64,000 nt of DNA from Saprospiraceae bacterium (GCA_028282725.1 JANQHF010000066.1:1-64000), one strand, 5' to 3'. Shown: positions 8,969 to 18,542, counted from the stretch's first letter. Notes: generated by a model from the letters alone, not told the origin. A program made the numbers and translations.

Positions 8969-10242
8969 TACCGAACCTTGAGGGTTATTATAGTCAGGAT
9001 AGCGAGCAATACTCCTACTATCCAGAATCTCACTACTATCTTTGCCTCGTGCATTCCCAATTTTTGGAAATGATGATGAATCGGAGACATCCTGAAGATC
9101 CTGCGACCTTCTCCGTATTTCTTTTTTGTATACTTAAAATAACTGACCTGTATCATTACCGAAAGTGTCTCTATAAAGAAGATGCCGCACAACACGGGAA
9201 TCAGAAATTCCTTACGTAAGAGGATTGTCAGCGTCGCAATGATTCCTCCCAGTGCCAGACTTCCCGTATCTCCCATAAACACTTTGGCAGGAAAGGAATT
9301 ATACCACAAGAATCCTATACATGCCCCTACCAGGCTCGCTGAAAAAATCACCAATTCCTGAGACTGGGGAATGAAGAGGATATTCAAGTATTCGGAAAAA
9401 TTTGAATTGCTGGACAAGTAAGCGAAAATGGCAAGCACTCCTGCTATTATTGCCGAAGTCCCAGCAGCCAATCCATCGAGTCCATCGGTCAAATTTGCAG
9501 CATTCGAGACGGCTGTAATTAGAAAAATGACAAAGGGTATAAAGATGATCCAGTATAACTGGTCTTTATTCTGACCCATAAATGCCACCAGGTTTCTGTA
9601 ATTGAAATTATTGGCCTTTACGAATGGTACATTTGTCAATCCCGTTTTAACATAGGCATATTCCACCATTTCCTCTCCTCCTCTGGGATCGCTGATTTCA
9701 ATGGTCCTCATGATAGGATAATCCCTCTCCACGGCAACGTGTTGCGGAACTCTCACTACGATATCGCTATGCCAAAACATCACACCTCCTACTAGCAAAC
9801 CAAGTCCTACCTGGCCAAGAATTTTAAATTTGCTTTTCAGCCCGGCCTTGTTCTTTTTAAAAACCTTGATATAGTCATCTATCGCTCCAATTAGTGTCAT
9901 CCACACAGTTGCAAGAATCAGCAACTTGATGTAGACACTTTCTAATTTGGAAAATAGGAGAACTGGAATGAGGACTGCCAGGAAGATAATAATACCTCCC
10001 ATGGTCGGAGTCCCTGCTTTCTCATTTTGACCTTCAAGGCCCAAATCCCTGACGGACTCTCCAATTTGCAAAGATTTCAAAGAACTTATTATTCTATTGC
10101 CCCAGAAGATAGAAACGACAAGTGCAACAACAACTGCCATTCCTGCCCTGAAGCTCAAAAATTGAAACAATCCTGAACCAGGAAAGTCTCCAAATATTTC
10201 TTTTAAATACTCAAATAAATAATAGAGCATCTTAATTGCCAA
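8968..10242 (-). CDS. mraY: Phospho-MurNAc-pentapeptide translocase MraY
   Basis: MraY is an integral membrane enzyme that transfers phospho-MurNAc-pentapeptide to undecaprenyl phosphate, giving lipid I. The 424-residue protein has about ten hydrophobic segments and the catalytic signatures [46 protein letters not shown] and the loop [13 protein letters not shown]. It is longer than the E. coli protein (360) because of an insertion around 180-225 ([23 protein letters not shown] region summarised), which is usual in Bacteroidota. A terminator-like hairpin lies immediately upstream, between murE and this gene. Confidence 0.97.
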   Translation of the reverse strand: MAIKMLYYLFEYLKEIFGDFPGSGLFQFLSFRAGMAVVVALVVSIFWGNRIISSLKSLQIGESVRDLGLEGQNEKAGTPTMGGIIIFLAVLIPVLLFSKLESVYIKLLILATVWMTLIGAIDDYIKVFKKNKAGLKSKFKILGQVGLGLLVGGVMFWHSDIVVRVPQHVAVERDYPIMRTIEISDPRGGEEMVEYAYVKTGLTNVPFVKANNFNYRNLVAFMGQNKDQLYWIIFIPFVIFLITAVSNAANLTDGLDGLAAGTSAIIAGVLAIFAYLSSNSNFSEYLNILFIPQSQELVIFSASLVGACIGFLWYNSFPAKVFMGDTGSLALGGIIATLTILLRKEFLIPVLCGIFFIETLSVMIQVSYFKYTKKKYGEGRRIFRMSPIHHHFQKLGMHEAKIVVRFWIVGVLLAILTIITLKVR

Positions 10243-10268
10243 TCAATTTTTCTACCAGACATTCTCTT

Positions 10269-10312
10269 TTAAAAAAGCAGTGGGTCCAAATCTTTATTCG
10301 GATCACCACTGC
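10269..10312 (-). terminator. Intra-operon terminator or attenuator between murE and mraY
   Basis: Perfect 7-bp stem GCAGTGG (10277-10283) / CCACTGC (10306-10312). An inner TCC/GGA pairing shortens the 22-nt loop. On the minus strand a TTTTTT run (10271-10276) follows directly. It lies in the 111-nt gap between murE and mraY, the largest gap between rsmH and ftsA, so it could reduce transcription of the distal genes. Function is inferred from structure only. Confidence 0.65.
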
Positions 10313-10353
10313 AACTGTTAAAACCAACCTGAGAATGATAATAGAACCTATTC

Positions 10354-11811
10354 TTATATGTCTTTAGATAGTATATCTTTCACTATTTGTTGATCACTGA
10401 AGAAGTATTTCACACCCTTGATTTCCTGATATTCCTCATGCCCTTTTCCCGCGATCAAAATCGTATCGTTTTCTGAGGCACTTTTAATGGCCACTTTGAT
10501 TGCACTTTTCCGGTTTTCAATTTCCAACCACTCATTTTCGCGATCATCCGGAATTTCTTTTTTCATGTCCCTGATGATCTGTTCAGGGTCTTCATTCCTC
10601 GGATTATCAGAAGTAAAAATTGCCAAATCACTGTGATCGATTGCAATCAAACCCATTATGGGACGCTTCAGTTTATCGCGATCTCCTCCACAACCAATGA
10701 CGACTATTAATTTCCCCTCTTTCAACGATCCCTTTAAGGAGTTCAGCGCATTTGTCAAGGCATCGGGGCTATGGGCATAATCAACGATAATTCTGGGTTT
10801 CAGAGCAATCATTTCCATCCTCCCTTTCACCGGATTCAATCCACTCATCTTCTCTGCCAATTCTTCAGCCTCAATATTTTCAGCGATATCGGCAACTGCA
10901 AAAACCGCAGTAAGATTGGCGACATTGAATCTGCCTGTCAGCCTGGAATGGAAGCGATATCCTGCAATCTCCACATGCATTCCCAATTCATCATCAGAGA
11001 GCAACCTTGATTTATAATCAGTCATTATTCTCTGACTGTATCTGAAACATCTTGCTTTTGAATTTTGAACCATGACTTCTCCATTGCGGTCATCGATATT
11101 GATCAGTGCAAATGCTTCTTCATCCAGTCCCGAAAAAAACGACTGCTTTGCTTTCAAATAATTTGAAAATGTCTCATGGTAGTCCAGGTGATCATGGGTA
11201 ATATTCGTAAAAACTCCTCCGGCAAAAGAAATGCCTGAGATCCGTCTTTGATCTACCGCATGAGAACTTACTTCCATGAATACATGGGTGCAACGGGTCA
11301 TGACCATTTCCGAAATAATGTCATGCAGACTAATTACATCAGGGGTGGTCAATCGCGTTTCCAACTTCTTGTCGTTAACCAATATTTCAACTGTCGAAAT
11401 CAATCCGACTTTGTAACCTAATTCTTTAAAAAGGTCATATAATAGGGTGACGACCGTGGTCTTTCCATTCGTCCCGGTCACTCCTATGCATTTCAATTTT
11501 TCGGATGGCCTGTCGTAGTACTCATGAGCAATCAACCCGATTGCTATCCGGACATTTTCAACTTTCACATAGCTAATTCCTTTCTTCACCTCCGGCATTT
11601 CTTCACACAGGACGGCTACTGCTCCTTTACCGATGGCGTGATCAATAAAGTCATGTCCATCTGATAATGATCCTGGAATTGCTGCAAACAAACTTCCGTT
11701 TTCTACTGCCCGGGAATCAATTCGCAAACTGGAAATCAAAGCTTGCTCATCACCATTCAAATAATAGTTATCTACTCCTTTAAGCAGATCTTTTAATTTA
11801 TAATTGCCCAC
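10354..11811 (-). CDS. murE: UDP-MurNAc-tripeptide synthetase MurE (meso-diaminopimelate-adding)
   Basis: MurE adds the third amino acid to the peptidoglycan stem peptide. The 485-residue product has the P-loop GVTGTNGKTT (110-119), the DHLDYH segment, the VDYAHSPDALTNAL segment and DNPRNEDPEQI in the C-terminal domain. The DNPR sequence is the known determinant for meso-diaminopimelate rather than lysine, so the wall is predicted to be of the mDAP type. It lies 6 nt downstream of ftsI and is separated from mraY by a terminator-like hairpin. Confidence 0.97.
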   Translation of the reverse strand: MGNYKLKDLLKGVDNYYLNGDEQALISSLRIDSRAVENGSLFAAIPGSLSDGHDFIDHAIGKGAVAVLCEEMPEVKKGISYVKVENVRIAIGLIAHEYYDRPSEKLKCIGVTGTNGKTTVVTLLYDLFKELGYKVGLISTVEILVNDKKLETRLTTPDVISLHDIISEMVMTRCTHVFMEVSSHAVDQRRISGISFAGGVFTNITHDHLDYHETFSNYLKAKQSFFSGLDEEAFALINIDDRNGEVMVQNSKARCFRYSQRIMTDYKSRLLSDDELGMHVEIAGYRFHSRLTGRFNVANLTAVFAVADIAENIEAEELAEKMSGLNPVKGRMEMIALKPRIIVDYAHSPDALTNALNSLKGSLKEGKLIVVIGCGGDRDKLKRPIMGLIAIDHSDLAIFTSDNPRNEDPEQIIRDMKKEIPDDRENEWLEIENRKSAIKVAIKSASENDTILIAGKGHEEYQEIKGVKYFFSDQQIVKDILSKDI

Positions 11812-11817
11812 TACCTT

Positions 11818-13908
11818 TTAATTCAGATAGAGTGTAATTTCTTTCTTGCCTAAGTCCTCGCCGGGTTTCAATGATTGCTTCACTACCTTTCCAAAGCCGT
11901 CAACATGCACGTCCATCCCAATATTTTCAAGAACATATATGGCATCCCTCAATCCCATTCCCTTTAAATTGGGAACCCTTTCTGCGCTTATTTTAGCTCT
12001 TCCATTCAAAACCTCTCCTTCCTGTCCGGACTGACCTTTGATCCATCTTCCGGCGGATACATAGGTCACATTCAAATCTTGGAATATCGTTTTGAAGTCA
12101 TTGCCATTGCCATAGACCTTCCCTCGATAATCACCTCTGAAATCGAGATCCAGAGCGACGAGGTCATCCTGTTTCATTGCCACACACCAGTCCATGATCC
12201 TTTTAAATATTGGGCCAGCCACCCGGTTTCCGTAATATTCATTTCCCTTCAGGCCATAGACGACAACAATCAAAGAATATCTCGGGGCCTCCGCTGGCCA
12301 ATAGCCCACGAAGGAGGCATTGTATTTGACCTCTCCATTCCCGGCATAGCCCACCTTTGTGGTACCTGTTTTGCCGGCAAATTCAATATCTTTTGATTTC
12401 AAATTTTTTCCAGTGCCATTATTGACTACACCTTTGAGCATTTCCTGCAATTCTTTGATGCTTTCGATACTGGCTATTTCTTTTTTACTTGTGTTGGGTC
12501 CAAATGTTTTTTCAATTTGATCATTGGATTTGATCGCATTCACTATTTGTGCATCCATCAGTTTACCATCATTGGCGATGGAATTATAAAACCTCAATAC
12601 CTGGAGAGGCGTCAGCTTCATTTCATATCCATGTGCCATCCATGGAATTGTGGTTCCATACCACTCATTTTTGTTGATCTTCGGATGTTTTATAAATGGT
12701 TTGGGTTCGCCTTCCAATTCAATGCCGGATAATTCGTGTAATCCGAATTTTCTCAATCCTTCTGCATACTGGGTCCACTTTTTCGGCCGCTCGTACGCTT
12801 CAAACATCGCACTTGCAATCGCGACATTAGAAGAAATCTCAAAGCCCTCTTTCAGGGTTGACTTGGAGTATCCATGATTGCCAGAATCAAACATGGTCTG
12901 ATCGTAGAATCTCTTTTTTCCCTTGCTGAAGTCTACCAGTGTGTTGCTATCCGCATAATCATCCTCAAGCAACATCAATACACTCGCCGCCTTCATTGTA
13001 CTTCCCGGTTCGGTGCTATGCGCTACGGCAAAATTCTGAAATTCACCCAGCCGACCGGAATCGTTGTACGACAAATTTGATATAGCCTTGATCTTTCCTG
13101 TATTGACCTCCATCAAAATTGCACAACCCGCTTCTGCATTATGCTTACTAATACCATTCATCAATTCATTGTGAACGATATCCTGCATGCCCACATTGAT
13201 GGTAGTGACGAGGTCCTTGCCTTTGATGATCTCGTATTCCGTCGGATCGTAGACAGGAATAAAAAGATCTTTGGATACCCTTTTCATATAGGCCTTTTTC
13301 TCTTCTCCTCTCAGTAGTCTGTTAAAACTGTTTTCCAGCCCTACCCTGTTCTCAGTTCGATCCACTCCTATCGTCCGTGCCGCCAAAGAGCGATAAGGCT
13401 TTTCGCGTTTGTATTCCCGCACTTTGATAAATCCTCCATCAAATTGACCCAATTTGAAAATGGACAGAGAAGACAATTCTTCCAATTGAAAATGATCAAC
13501 ATTTTTAGCAATCAGAAGGTATTTGGACTTCTTCTTTCGACCCTCTTCCAGATAGGATCTCCATTGAGACGGTGATCTCCTGTTATCAAATTTGGACAAG
13601 CCATTGCATAATGACTCAATATCCCGGTTCCATACACCTGTATTTACAACTGTCGGATCCATCCGTATTTCAAAGAACTCAACTGATGTAGCCATTAAAT
13701 TCTGGCCATCATCTGCATATATATTTCCCCTTTGTGTCTTCAAGGGGCGCCACTCCATATATCGATGCTCTTTTTTTGCCCTCCATTTCTCTCCTTCAAG
13801 GATGGACACTTTTGCCATTCTGTAGACTATCAGTAAAGACAATATGAAGAATGTAAAAAGAACAGAATAAACGCGATAAAGGAGTTCATTCTTCCTGCTA
13901 ACCGGCAT
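11818..13908 (-). CDS. ftsI: Septal transpeptidase FtsI/PBP3 with C-terminal PASTA domain
   Basis: Class B penicillin-binding protein that cross-links septal peptidoglycan and partners with FtsW. The 696-residue protein has an N-terminal membrane anchor (about 12-32), the PBP dimerisation domain, and the transpeptidase motifs STMK (303-306, nucleophile Ser303), SSN (359-361) and KTGT (513-516). It ends in a PASTA domain (about 640-696, VPNLKGMGLRDAIYVLENIG), common in Bacteroidota and Gram-positive PBPs but absent from E. coli PBP3. It overlaps the upstream FtsL-like gene by 11 nt and is 6 nt from murE. Confidence 0.96.
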   Translation of the reverse strand: MPVSRKNELLYRVYSVLFTFFILSLLIVYRMAKVSILEGEKWRAKKEHRYMEWRPLKTQRGNIYADDGQNLMATSVEFFEIRMDPTVVNTGVWNRDIESLCNGLSKFDNRRSPSQWRSYLEEGRKKKSKYLLIAKNVDHFQLEELSSLSIFKLGQFDGGFIKVREYKREKPYRSLAARTIGVDRTENRVGLENSFNRLLRGEEKKAYMKRVSKDLFIPVYDPTEYEIIKGKDLVTTINVGMQDIVHNELMNGISKHNAEAGCAILMEVNTGKIKAISNLSYNDSGRLGEFQNFAVAHSTEPGSTMKAASVLMLLEDDYADSNTLVDFSKGKKRFYDQTMFDSGNHGYSKSTLKEGFEISSNVAIASAMFEAYERPKKWTQYAEGLRKFGLHELSGIELEGEPKPFIKHPKINKNEWYGTTIPWMAHGYEMKLTPLQVLRFYNSIANDGKLMDAQIVNAIKSNDQIEKTFGPNTSKKEIASIESIKELQEMLKGVVNNGTGKNLKSKDIEFAGKTGTTKVGYAGNGEVKYNASFVGYWPAEAPRYSLIVVVYGLKGNEYYGNRVAGPIFKRIMDWCVAMKQDDLVALDLDFRGDYRGKVYGNGNDFKTIFQDLNVTYVSAGRWIKGQSGQEGEVLNGRAKISAERVPNLKGMGLRDAIYVLENIGMDVHVDGFGKVVKQSLKPGEDLGKKEITLYLN

Positions 13909-14188
13909 CAGTATATTCTATTTTCTTTGGGATCCGGACTTCACTTTCCAAATCCACTCCATGAACATCTTTTGCCACTTCGTACAACGTACCTTCGTGC
14001 TGTACCTTTTTCTTGATCGATATATACTCTCTCCTAAGGTCTTCAATTTGCCGGTGCTTCTCATTGATCTTTCGGATCTTCTTCTCCGTGCTATGCACCG
14101 TAGCTATATAACACAGGATCAGCAGACACACGAGCCCGAAGTATGGCATCCAATCGAAAAGCCTGGTAATTTGAAATCGCTTAGTCAC
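13898..14188 (-). CDS. ftsL: FtsL-like small divisome protein
   Basis: A 96-residue bitopic protein in the position always held by FtsL, between rsmH and ftsI. It has a short cytoplasmic N-terminus, one membrane segment at about 15-36 (YFGLVCLLILCYIATV), then a charged heptad-like helix (KKIRKINEKHRQIEDLRREYISIKKK summarised) expected to form the FtsB/FtsL coiled coil. It starts with GTG at 14188, immediately after the rsmH TAA stop (no spacer), and overlaps ftsI by 11 nt. Primary sequence of FtsL is poorly conserved, so the call rests on topology and synteny. Confidence 0.85.
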   Translation of the reverse strand: MTKRFQITRLFDWMPYFGLVCLLILCYIATVHSTEKKIRKINEKHRQIEDLRREYISIKKKVQHEGTLYEVAKDVHGVDLESEVRIPKKIEYTDAG

Positions 14189-15088
14189 TTATAATTTTTC
14201 TAATACTCTAAGTTTTGCACTTGAAGCTCTTCTGTTTTCAAGTATTTCTTCTTTAGATGGAGCAATAGGCTTCTTAGTCAGAATTGTTGCTTTCATCCTT
14301 AGACGTCCGTACTCATCATAGTCCTGTGCGTAATCCCTAAAAACATTCTTGACCAATTTGTCTTCAACCGAATGGTAGGAGATTACAACCAATCGTCCTT
14401 TTTTTTTCAACAGTTGAAGAGCATGCTCCAAGAATATTTTCAACGCATTCATTTCATCATTGACCTCAATACGTAGTGCCTGAAACACTTGTGACATATA
14501 TTTTAATCTGTCACCGATGTATAATGCATCAATTACCTCGATCAGATCAGATACCTTTTCCAGTGGCCGCTTGTCTCTGACAGAACAGATTTTCTCACTC
14601 AAGCTCTTTGCATTGCGCAATTCCGCATAGTCAGAAAACATGCTTTGCAGAGATGGAGCATCGTATTCCCATAAAATCCGCCTGGCTGTCAAAGAAGAAG
14701 ATTGATTCATCCTCATATCCAACAGTGCATCATACCGGTATGAAAATCCCCTGGAAGGCTCATCAAAATGAAATGAAGAAACACCAAGATCAGCTAAGAT
14801 CCCGTCCAACACCGAAAAGTCATAAAATCTCATAAAATGAGCGACAAACCGGAAATTGGCTTGAATAAAGCAGAACCTTGGATCATCAATCACATTTGAT
14901 TGTGCTTGTTCATCCTGGTCAAATCCAAATAGTCGCCCTTTGGCATTCATCTGGTTTAAAATCGATTTGGAATGTCCACCCCCACCGTAAGTTGCATCGA
15001 TATATACTCCTTCAGGGTTTATATCGAGCCACTCAATACTTTCTGTCAATAAAACAGGAGTGTGATAATTTAACTTTTTGACCATCAC
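14189..15088 (-). CDS. rsmH: 16S rRNA m4C1402 methyltransferase RsmH (MraW)
   Basis: RsmH methylates N4 of C1402 in 16S rRNA using S-adenosylmethionine. The 299-residue protein shows HTPVLLTESIEWL at the N-terminus, the SAM-binding YIDATYGGGGHS (about 30-41), the GILADLGVSSFHFDEPSRGFS segment, the helical insertion with ALRIEVNDE, and the C-terminal VVISYHSVEDKLVK, all diagnostic. It overlaps mraZ by 4 nt and abuts the FtsL-like gene, the standard dcw order. Confidence 0.98.
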   Translation of the reverse strand: MMVKKLNYHTPVLLTESIEWLDINPEGVYIDATYGGGGHSKSILNQMNAKGRLFGFDQDEQAQSNVIDDPRFCFIQANFRFVAHFMRFYDFSVLDGILADLGVSSFHFDEPSRGFSYRYDALLDMRMNQSSSLTARRILWEYDAPSLQSMFSDYAELRNAKSLSEKICSVRDKRPLEKVSDLIEVIDALYIGDRLKYMSQVFQALRIEVNDEMNALKIFLEHALQLLKKKGRLVVISYHSVEDKLVKNVFRDYAQDYDEYGRLRMKATILTKKPIAPSKEEILENRRASSAKLRVLEKL

Positions 15089-15531
15089 ACATTAGCAGCT
15101 CCGTCGCCGAATACCTGATCTGCCAAATCTGAAAAATCTTCGGGCTCCTGCTCTATCATGGCATCATACAGGTTTTTCGCCCATATTTCTATTTGGTCCT
15201 GATATGCAAACAATACGACCTCTGATTCAATCCTGGCGTAGTCAAGTAAACTCTTTGGAAGCAACACTCGATCTGCACTATCCAGTGTAATTTCTGTGGC
15301 ACCCCTGTAGAAGTACCTGATTACCTCGCGATGCTGCTTCTTGTAGATGTTCAACTGGTTTATTTCTTTCGTCCTTCGTTCCCAAACTTCTTTGGGGTAC
15401 ATGATAAGGTGCTTTTCAAATCCCCGGTTCACAGTGAATATTCTTGCAGATCCGTCCATTTGACGAATCAATGATGAAGGAAGCCTTATCCGGCCCTTTG
15501 CATCAATCTTACAATCATATTCTCCGGTCAT
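15085..15531 (-). CDS. mraZ: Transcriptional regulator MraZ
   Basis: MraZ is a dcw-cluster DNA-binding protein built from two AbrB-like halves that assemble into a ring and control its own operon. The 148-residue product shows the first half with DAKGRIRLPSSLIRQM (about 11-26) and the second with DSADRVLLPKSLLDYA (about 82-97), each carrying the expected D-x-x-x-R-(V/I)-x-(L)-P pattern. It is the first gene of the minus-strand cluster. Three direct repeats resembling MraZ boxes lie 46-75 nt upstream of its ATG, consistent with autoregulation. Confidence 0.97.
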   Translation of the reverse strand: MTGEYDCKIDAKGRIRLPSSLIRQMDGSARIFTVNRGFEKHLIMYPKEVWERRTKEINQLNIYKKQHREVIRYFYRGATEITLDSADRVLLPKSLLDYARIESEVVLFAYQDQIEIWAKNLYDAMIEQEPEDFSDLADQVFGDGAANV

Positions 15532-15559
15532 CAGGTATACGCTCGAGCGCCTTATGACT

Positions 15560-15567
15560 CAAAGGTA
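15560..15567 (-). promoter_or_regulatory. Putative -7 box of the dcw (mraZ) promoter
   Basis: TACCTTTG on the minus strand matches the Bacteroidota -7 consensus TAnnTTTG. Transcription would start near 15553, leaving a leader of about 22 nt before the mraZ ATG at 15531. No clear TTG -33 element is seen at the usual spacing. That region is instead occupied by the MraZ-type boxes. Confidence 0.5.
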
Positions 15568-15576
15568 AGACGACTT

Positions 15577-15606
15577 TCCCACTTTCTACCACTATCTACC
15601 ACTATT
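15577..15606 (-). promoter_or_regulatory. MraZ operator: three 10-bp direct repeats
   Basis: On the minus strand three consecutive 10-bp units read AATAGTGGTA, GATAGTGGTA and GAAAGTGGGA (core AGTGGKA). Known MraZ sites are direct repeats with a GTGG/TGGG core at 10-bp period just upstream of mraZ. The array spans about -20 to -50 relative to the predicted start, so bound MraZ would occlude the -33 region and repress the dcw cluster. The remaining upstream DNA to 15901 is AT-rich. It shows only a short inverted repeat TTGTAA/TTACAA (15646-15651, 15661-15666) and no gene. Confidence 0.75.
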
Positions 15607-15901
15607 TTTGTTAATTACATATACTTTTTAATTATACATAGCTAATTGTAAACGATCCGCTTACAAATTGTAACCCATTCTATTATGTCTGGATAAATCA
15701 GTACCAGATCGTGGTTCAGGTTGGGTAAATGTTCAATGCATTACTCTCAAATTTAATATATTACTCCATGAATAACAACATGTTATAAATAAATTCTCAA
15801 TTTCCAGTCCAATACAAGCCTTTACGATCCAGTCGAAAACTTAAGTGTATAAACCGTTTGGTACAATTATCGCAGTACATATTACAATAATGTATAATGT
15901 G

Positions 15902-16786
15902 ATGAAAGAGCTCCGTCTTACCTCTTTGCTGCTTTTGTCTCTAATCTCATCCCCTGCAGCTCAAACGGAGGGTGCTTCCTCTTCAAGAATTAAATATGCC
16001 ATTGTACAAGCTCATCTTACCTGGATCCTAGACATTGTTGACAGTATAAGATATGGGACAGATCTGTGCAACTCATGCTCCTCCCCACCCACATTTAAAA
16101 GACATGAGGACGAATACGGTGAAAAAATATTACCGTCTGAGGTATTCATGTGATACCTATAATTCCAATATCAGGATTTATGATCAAGCGGGAAAACTGG
16201 TCGGAAAATGCAGAATCGAAGGTGACACAAACGATTGTGAAGATTTTTCCGCCCATACTGCATTTACATTCAGCAAAAAAGTCCTGGACATATGGTCTTG
16301 TCGCTATGGCTTTAACTGTATTGCGAAGGACTCCCTTGGATTATTCAGATCCTACGAGATTCAGGTGGAAGGCTCAGTCTGTAAGGATAACCAGAGAAAA
16401 CTTTCAGAGGAAGGCAAAATTTTGTCATGGTCACCGATGAACATGGATGTCTTCATGAACATTCCATATCCGTTGAACCTGAAGACATTTCAAGGGATGT
16501 ACTCACCGCCAATATCTTCACACCTGATGAAGCTGATAACAATCAATTTTTATTACACAGTGAAGACGATGCTGCCTATATCAACAGATTCCGGGTATTC
16601 ACGAGATGGGGCGTCCCCGTACATGACGTGGGGAGGCATCAAATCAATGACGAAAGCAAGGCCTGGCTTGGAAACAATCACGGCGGCACTCCCCTTCCTG
16701 CAGATGTCTATGTTTATATTGCTGAAGTCCAATTCATTGATGGCTCTAAAAAAATGATCAGGGGAGATATATTGCTTGTCCGGTAA
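15902..16786 (+). pseudogene. Frameshifted secreted protein with CHU_C (gliding-motility C-terminal) domain
   Basis: Three collinear pieces on the plus strand look like one secreted protein. Frame 2 from 15902 gives a signal peptide (MKELRLTSLLLLSLISSPAA). A segment in frame 0 (about 16100-16420) contains NIRIYDQAGKLVGKCRIEG and FNCIAKDSLGLFRSYEIQVEG. Frame 2 again from about 16427 gives VTDEHGCLHEHSI and then a CHU_C-type C-terminal domain (NIFTPDEADNNQF, FRVFTRWGVPVHDV, LPADVYVYIAEVQFIDG) to the stop at 16786. The known family domain directs export and anchoring by type IX secretion. Two frame changes that cancel (2 to 0 to 2) mean either a decayed gene or two sequence errors. The intact protein would be only about 290 aa, short for this family. 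Confidence 0.55.
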
Positions 16787-16792
16787 TCAAAA

Positions 16793-17665
16793 TTATAATT
16801 TCAATAATTCGTTAATTATAATTTGATATTCATTATCCGACCACAGGATAAAATGCGAACCATTTTCAATGTTTATATCCCTGTATAATTTTTCGGGAAA
16901 ATACCTTTTGCAAAATTCAATATTATCAATAGGTGCAAGCCAATCATCGGAGCCGTGAATGTGAATCGTCGGCGAAGTGATTTTAGTCCATTCGCTTTTT
17001 AAATTTTTCAAATCTTCAATGTGTTCAATTTTTTCAACCGATGCCCTTTTTAATGGAATGGAAGAAATTAGACTAAATGGCACTTTTAAGGGTATGGGAG
17101 AATACCAAAATACTTTTTCCGAATCCGGATCTAATACGGGAGCTACCATAACATGACCGATACACCTGTCTTGTAATTCGCCTGCTATCAGTGCTGCCAC
17201 AGGGCTTCCATAGGAGTGACTTAGAAGAGCCACGGGCAAACTGTCGATACCGTTTCGGCTTAATAATTCCATGATGATCTCTGCCTGCTGACGAATGCTA
17301 TACGACTCAGACACCCTACCGGTTCCACCATACCCTATCCTATCTGCTGCCAGGAGAGAAAATTCATTTCTTAAACGCCCATCGGACAGGTATGCCAAAA
17401 AATCTCCCGATGATCCCGGTGACCCATGAATCATCAACAATAGAGGTGCATCAGTTGTATCCCGACCAGATCGAAGTATCCTGAAATTATTATCGTCCAG
17501 ATTCCAGTATTCAATTTTGACGGGAAGATTTTCATTCTTGATCCTGAGGGCAAGTTCATCATCTTCCATGTAAAAGGTCAATGATAAAAAGTATATAGTG
17601 GTAGCTATAAGAGAAATTAAAATTAGAAGAGCAACAAAGGTCAAGAATATCTTAAAACGTGACAT
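16793..17665 (-). CDS. Membrane-anchored alpha/beta hydrolase
   Basis: A 290-residue protein with an N-terminal membrane segment (about 5-32) and a classical alpha/beta hydrolase fold. It shows the oxyanion-hole HGSPGSSGDF (80-89), DRIGYGGTGR, a nucleophile elbow S-H-S-Y-G with Ser151 (the first glycine of G-x-S-x-G is replaced by serine), an acidic residue in HGSDDWLAP, and a catalytic histidine in NGSHFILWSD. The substrate cannot be predicted. The anchor suggests action at the inner membrane or in the periplasm. It is convergent with the CHU_C gene relic (6 nt apart) and lies downstream of the GT2 gene. Confidence 0.85.
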   Translation of the reverse strand: MSRFKIFLTFVALLILISLIATTIYFLSLTFYMEDDELALRIKNENLPVKIEYWNLDDNNFRILRSGRDTTDAPLLLMIHGSPGSSGDFLAYLSDGRLRNEFSLLAADRIGYGGTGRVSESYSIRQQAEIIMELLSRNGIDSLPVALLSHSYGSPVAALIAGELQDRCIGHVMVAPVLDPDSEKVFWYSPIPLKVPFSLISSIPLKRASVEKIEHIEDLKNLKSEWTKITSPTIHIHGSDDWLAPIDNIEFCKRYFPEKLYRDINIENGSHFILWSDNEYQIIINELLKL

Positions 17666-17698
17666 GTGAGGTGATGCATCATAAATTTGACAAAAATC

Positions 17699-18421
17699 TT
17701 AGGTATAATATTTTTTGATATTTCTCAATCTCAATTTTACAACCCCGGTCACCGCCTCTTTTATAATTCCACCGCTCATCTTGGAAGTGCCTAATTCCCT
17801 CTCTTTGAATATGATTGGAACTTCTTTGATTTTGAATCCAAGTTTCCATGCAATATACTTCATTTCAATTTGGAAGGCATATCCGGTAAATTCAATTTTG
17901 TCCAAATTTATAGATTCCAAAAATTGTCTTTTATAGCATATAAATCCAGCGGTGGGATCCTTCACGGGCATGAATGTTAATAACTGAACATACAGAGAGC
18001 CGCCCTTCGAAATAAAAATTCTGTCTTTTGGCCAATTTTCCAGGCCTCCTCCTTTTACGTACCGAGACCCAATTGCAACATCTGCGCCGTCGATGCATGC
18101 CTGTCTGAGTCGCATCAAATCTTTAGGATTATGACTGAAATCCGCATCCATTTCAGATATGTAGTCAAAACCATGATCCATCGCATATTTGAAGCCAGCA
18201 ATATAGGCGGTTCCCAGGCCCAGTTTGCCTGCCCTGCGGATCAGATGAATTCTTTCTTCATCACTTTCTTCTTTCAGGGTTTGGACGATATCCCCCGTGC
18301 CGTCCGGTGAGTTATCATCGACAATCAGTACTTCCATCCCGGGCATTTTCAGGACGGCCTGAATAATCGACTTGACATTCTCGCTTTCGTTATATGTCGG
18401 AATAATGACTAGATGCCTCAC
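17699..18421 (-). CDS. Polyprenol-phosphate mannosyltransferase-like GT2
   Basis: A 240-residue family 2 glycosyltransferase of the dolichol/polyprenol monophosphomannose synthase (DPM1) type. It transfers a sugar from GDP- or UDP-sugar to a polyprenyl phosphate on the cytoplasmic face. Motifs are VIIPTYNESENV (5-16), VDDNSPDGTGDI, the DXD-type EMDADFSHNPKDL, and the C-terminal KEREIGTSKMSG-like segment (here KERELGTSKMSGG). There are no C-terminal membrane helices, as in the single-domain DPM1 group. The sugar is not determinable from sequence. Genes on both sides are unrelated. Confidence 0.88.
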   Translation of the reverse strand: MRHLVIIPTYNESENVKSIIQAVLKMPGMEVLIVDDNSPDGTGDIVQTLKEESDEERIHLIRRAGKLGLGTAYIAGFKYAMDHGFDYISEMDADFSHNPKDLMRLRQACIDGADVAIGSRYVKGGGLENWPKDRIFISKGGSLYVQLLTFMPVKDPTAGFICYKRQFLESINLDKIEFTGYAFQIEMKYIAWKLGFKIKEVPIIFKERELGTSKMSGGIIKEAVTGVVKLRLRNIKKYYT

Positions 18422-18542
18422 TAACAGCCCGGTTGAGTCACAATATTAGTTAAATATTGAATATGTTCTGAGACTTAAAATGTTAATTGATCAATATTTG
18501 CCTGATTAGAGGTCAGAGACAAGGTTAAAGCAGTATCAGGAT

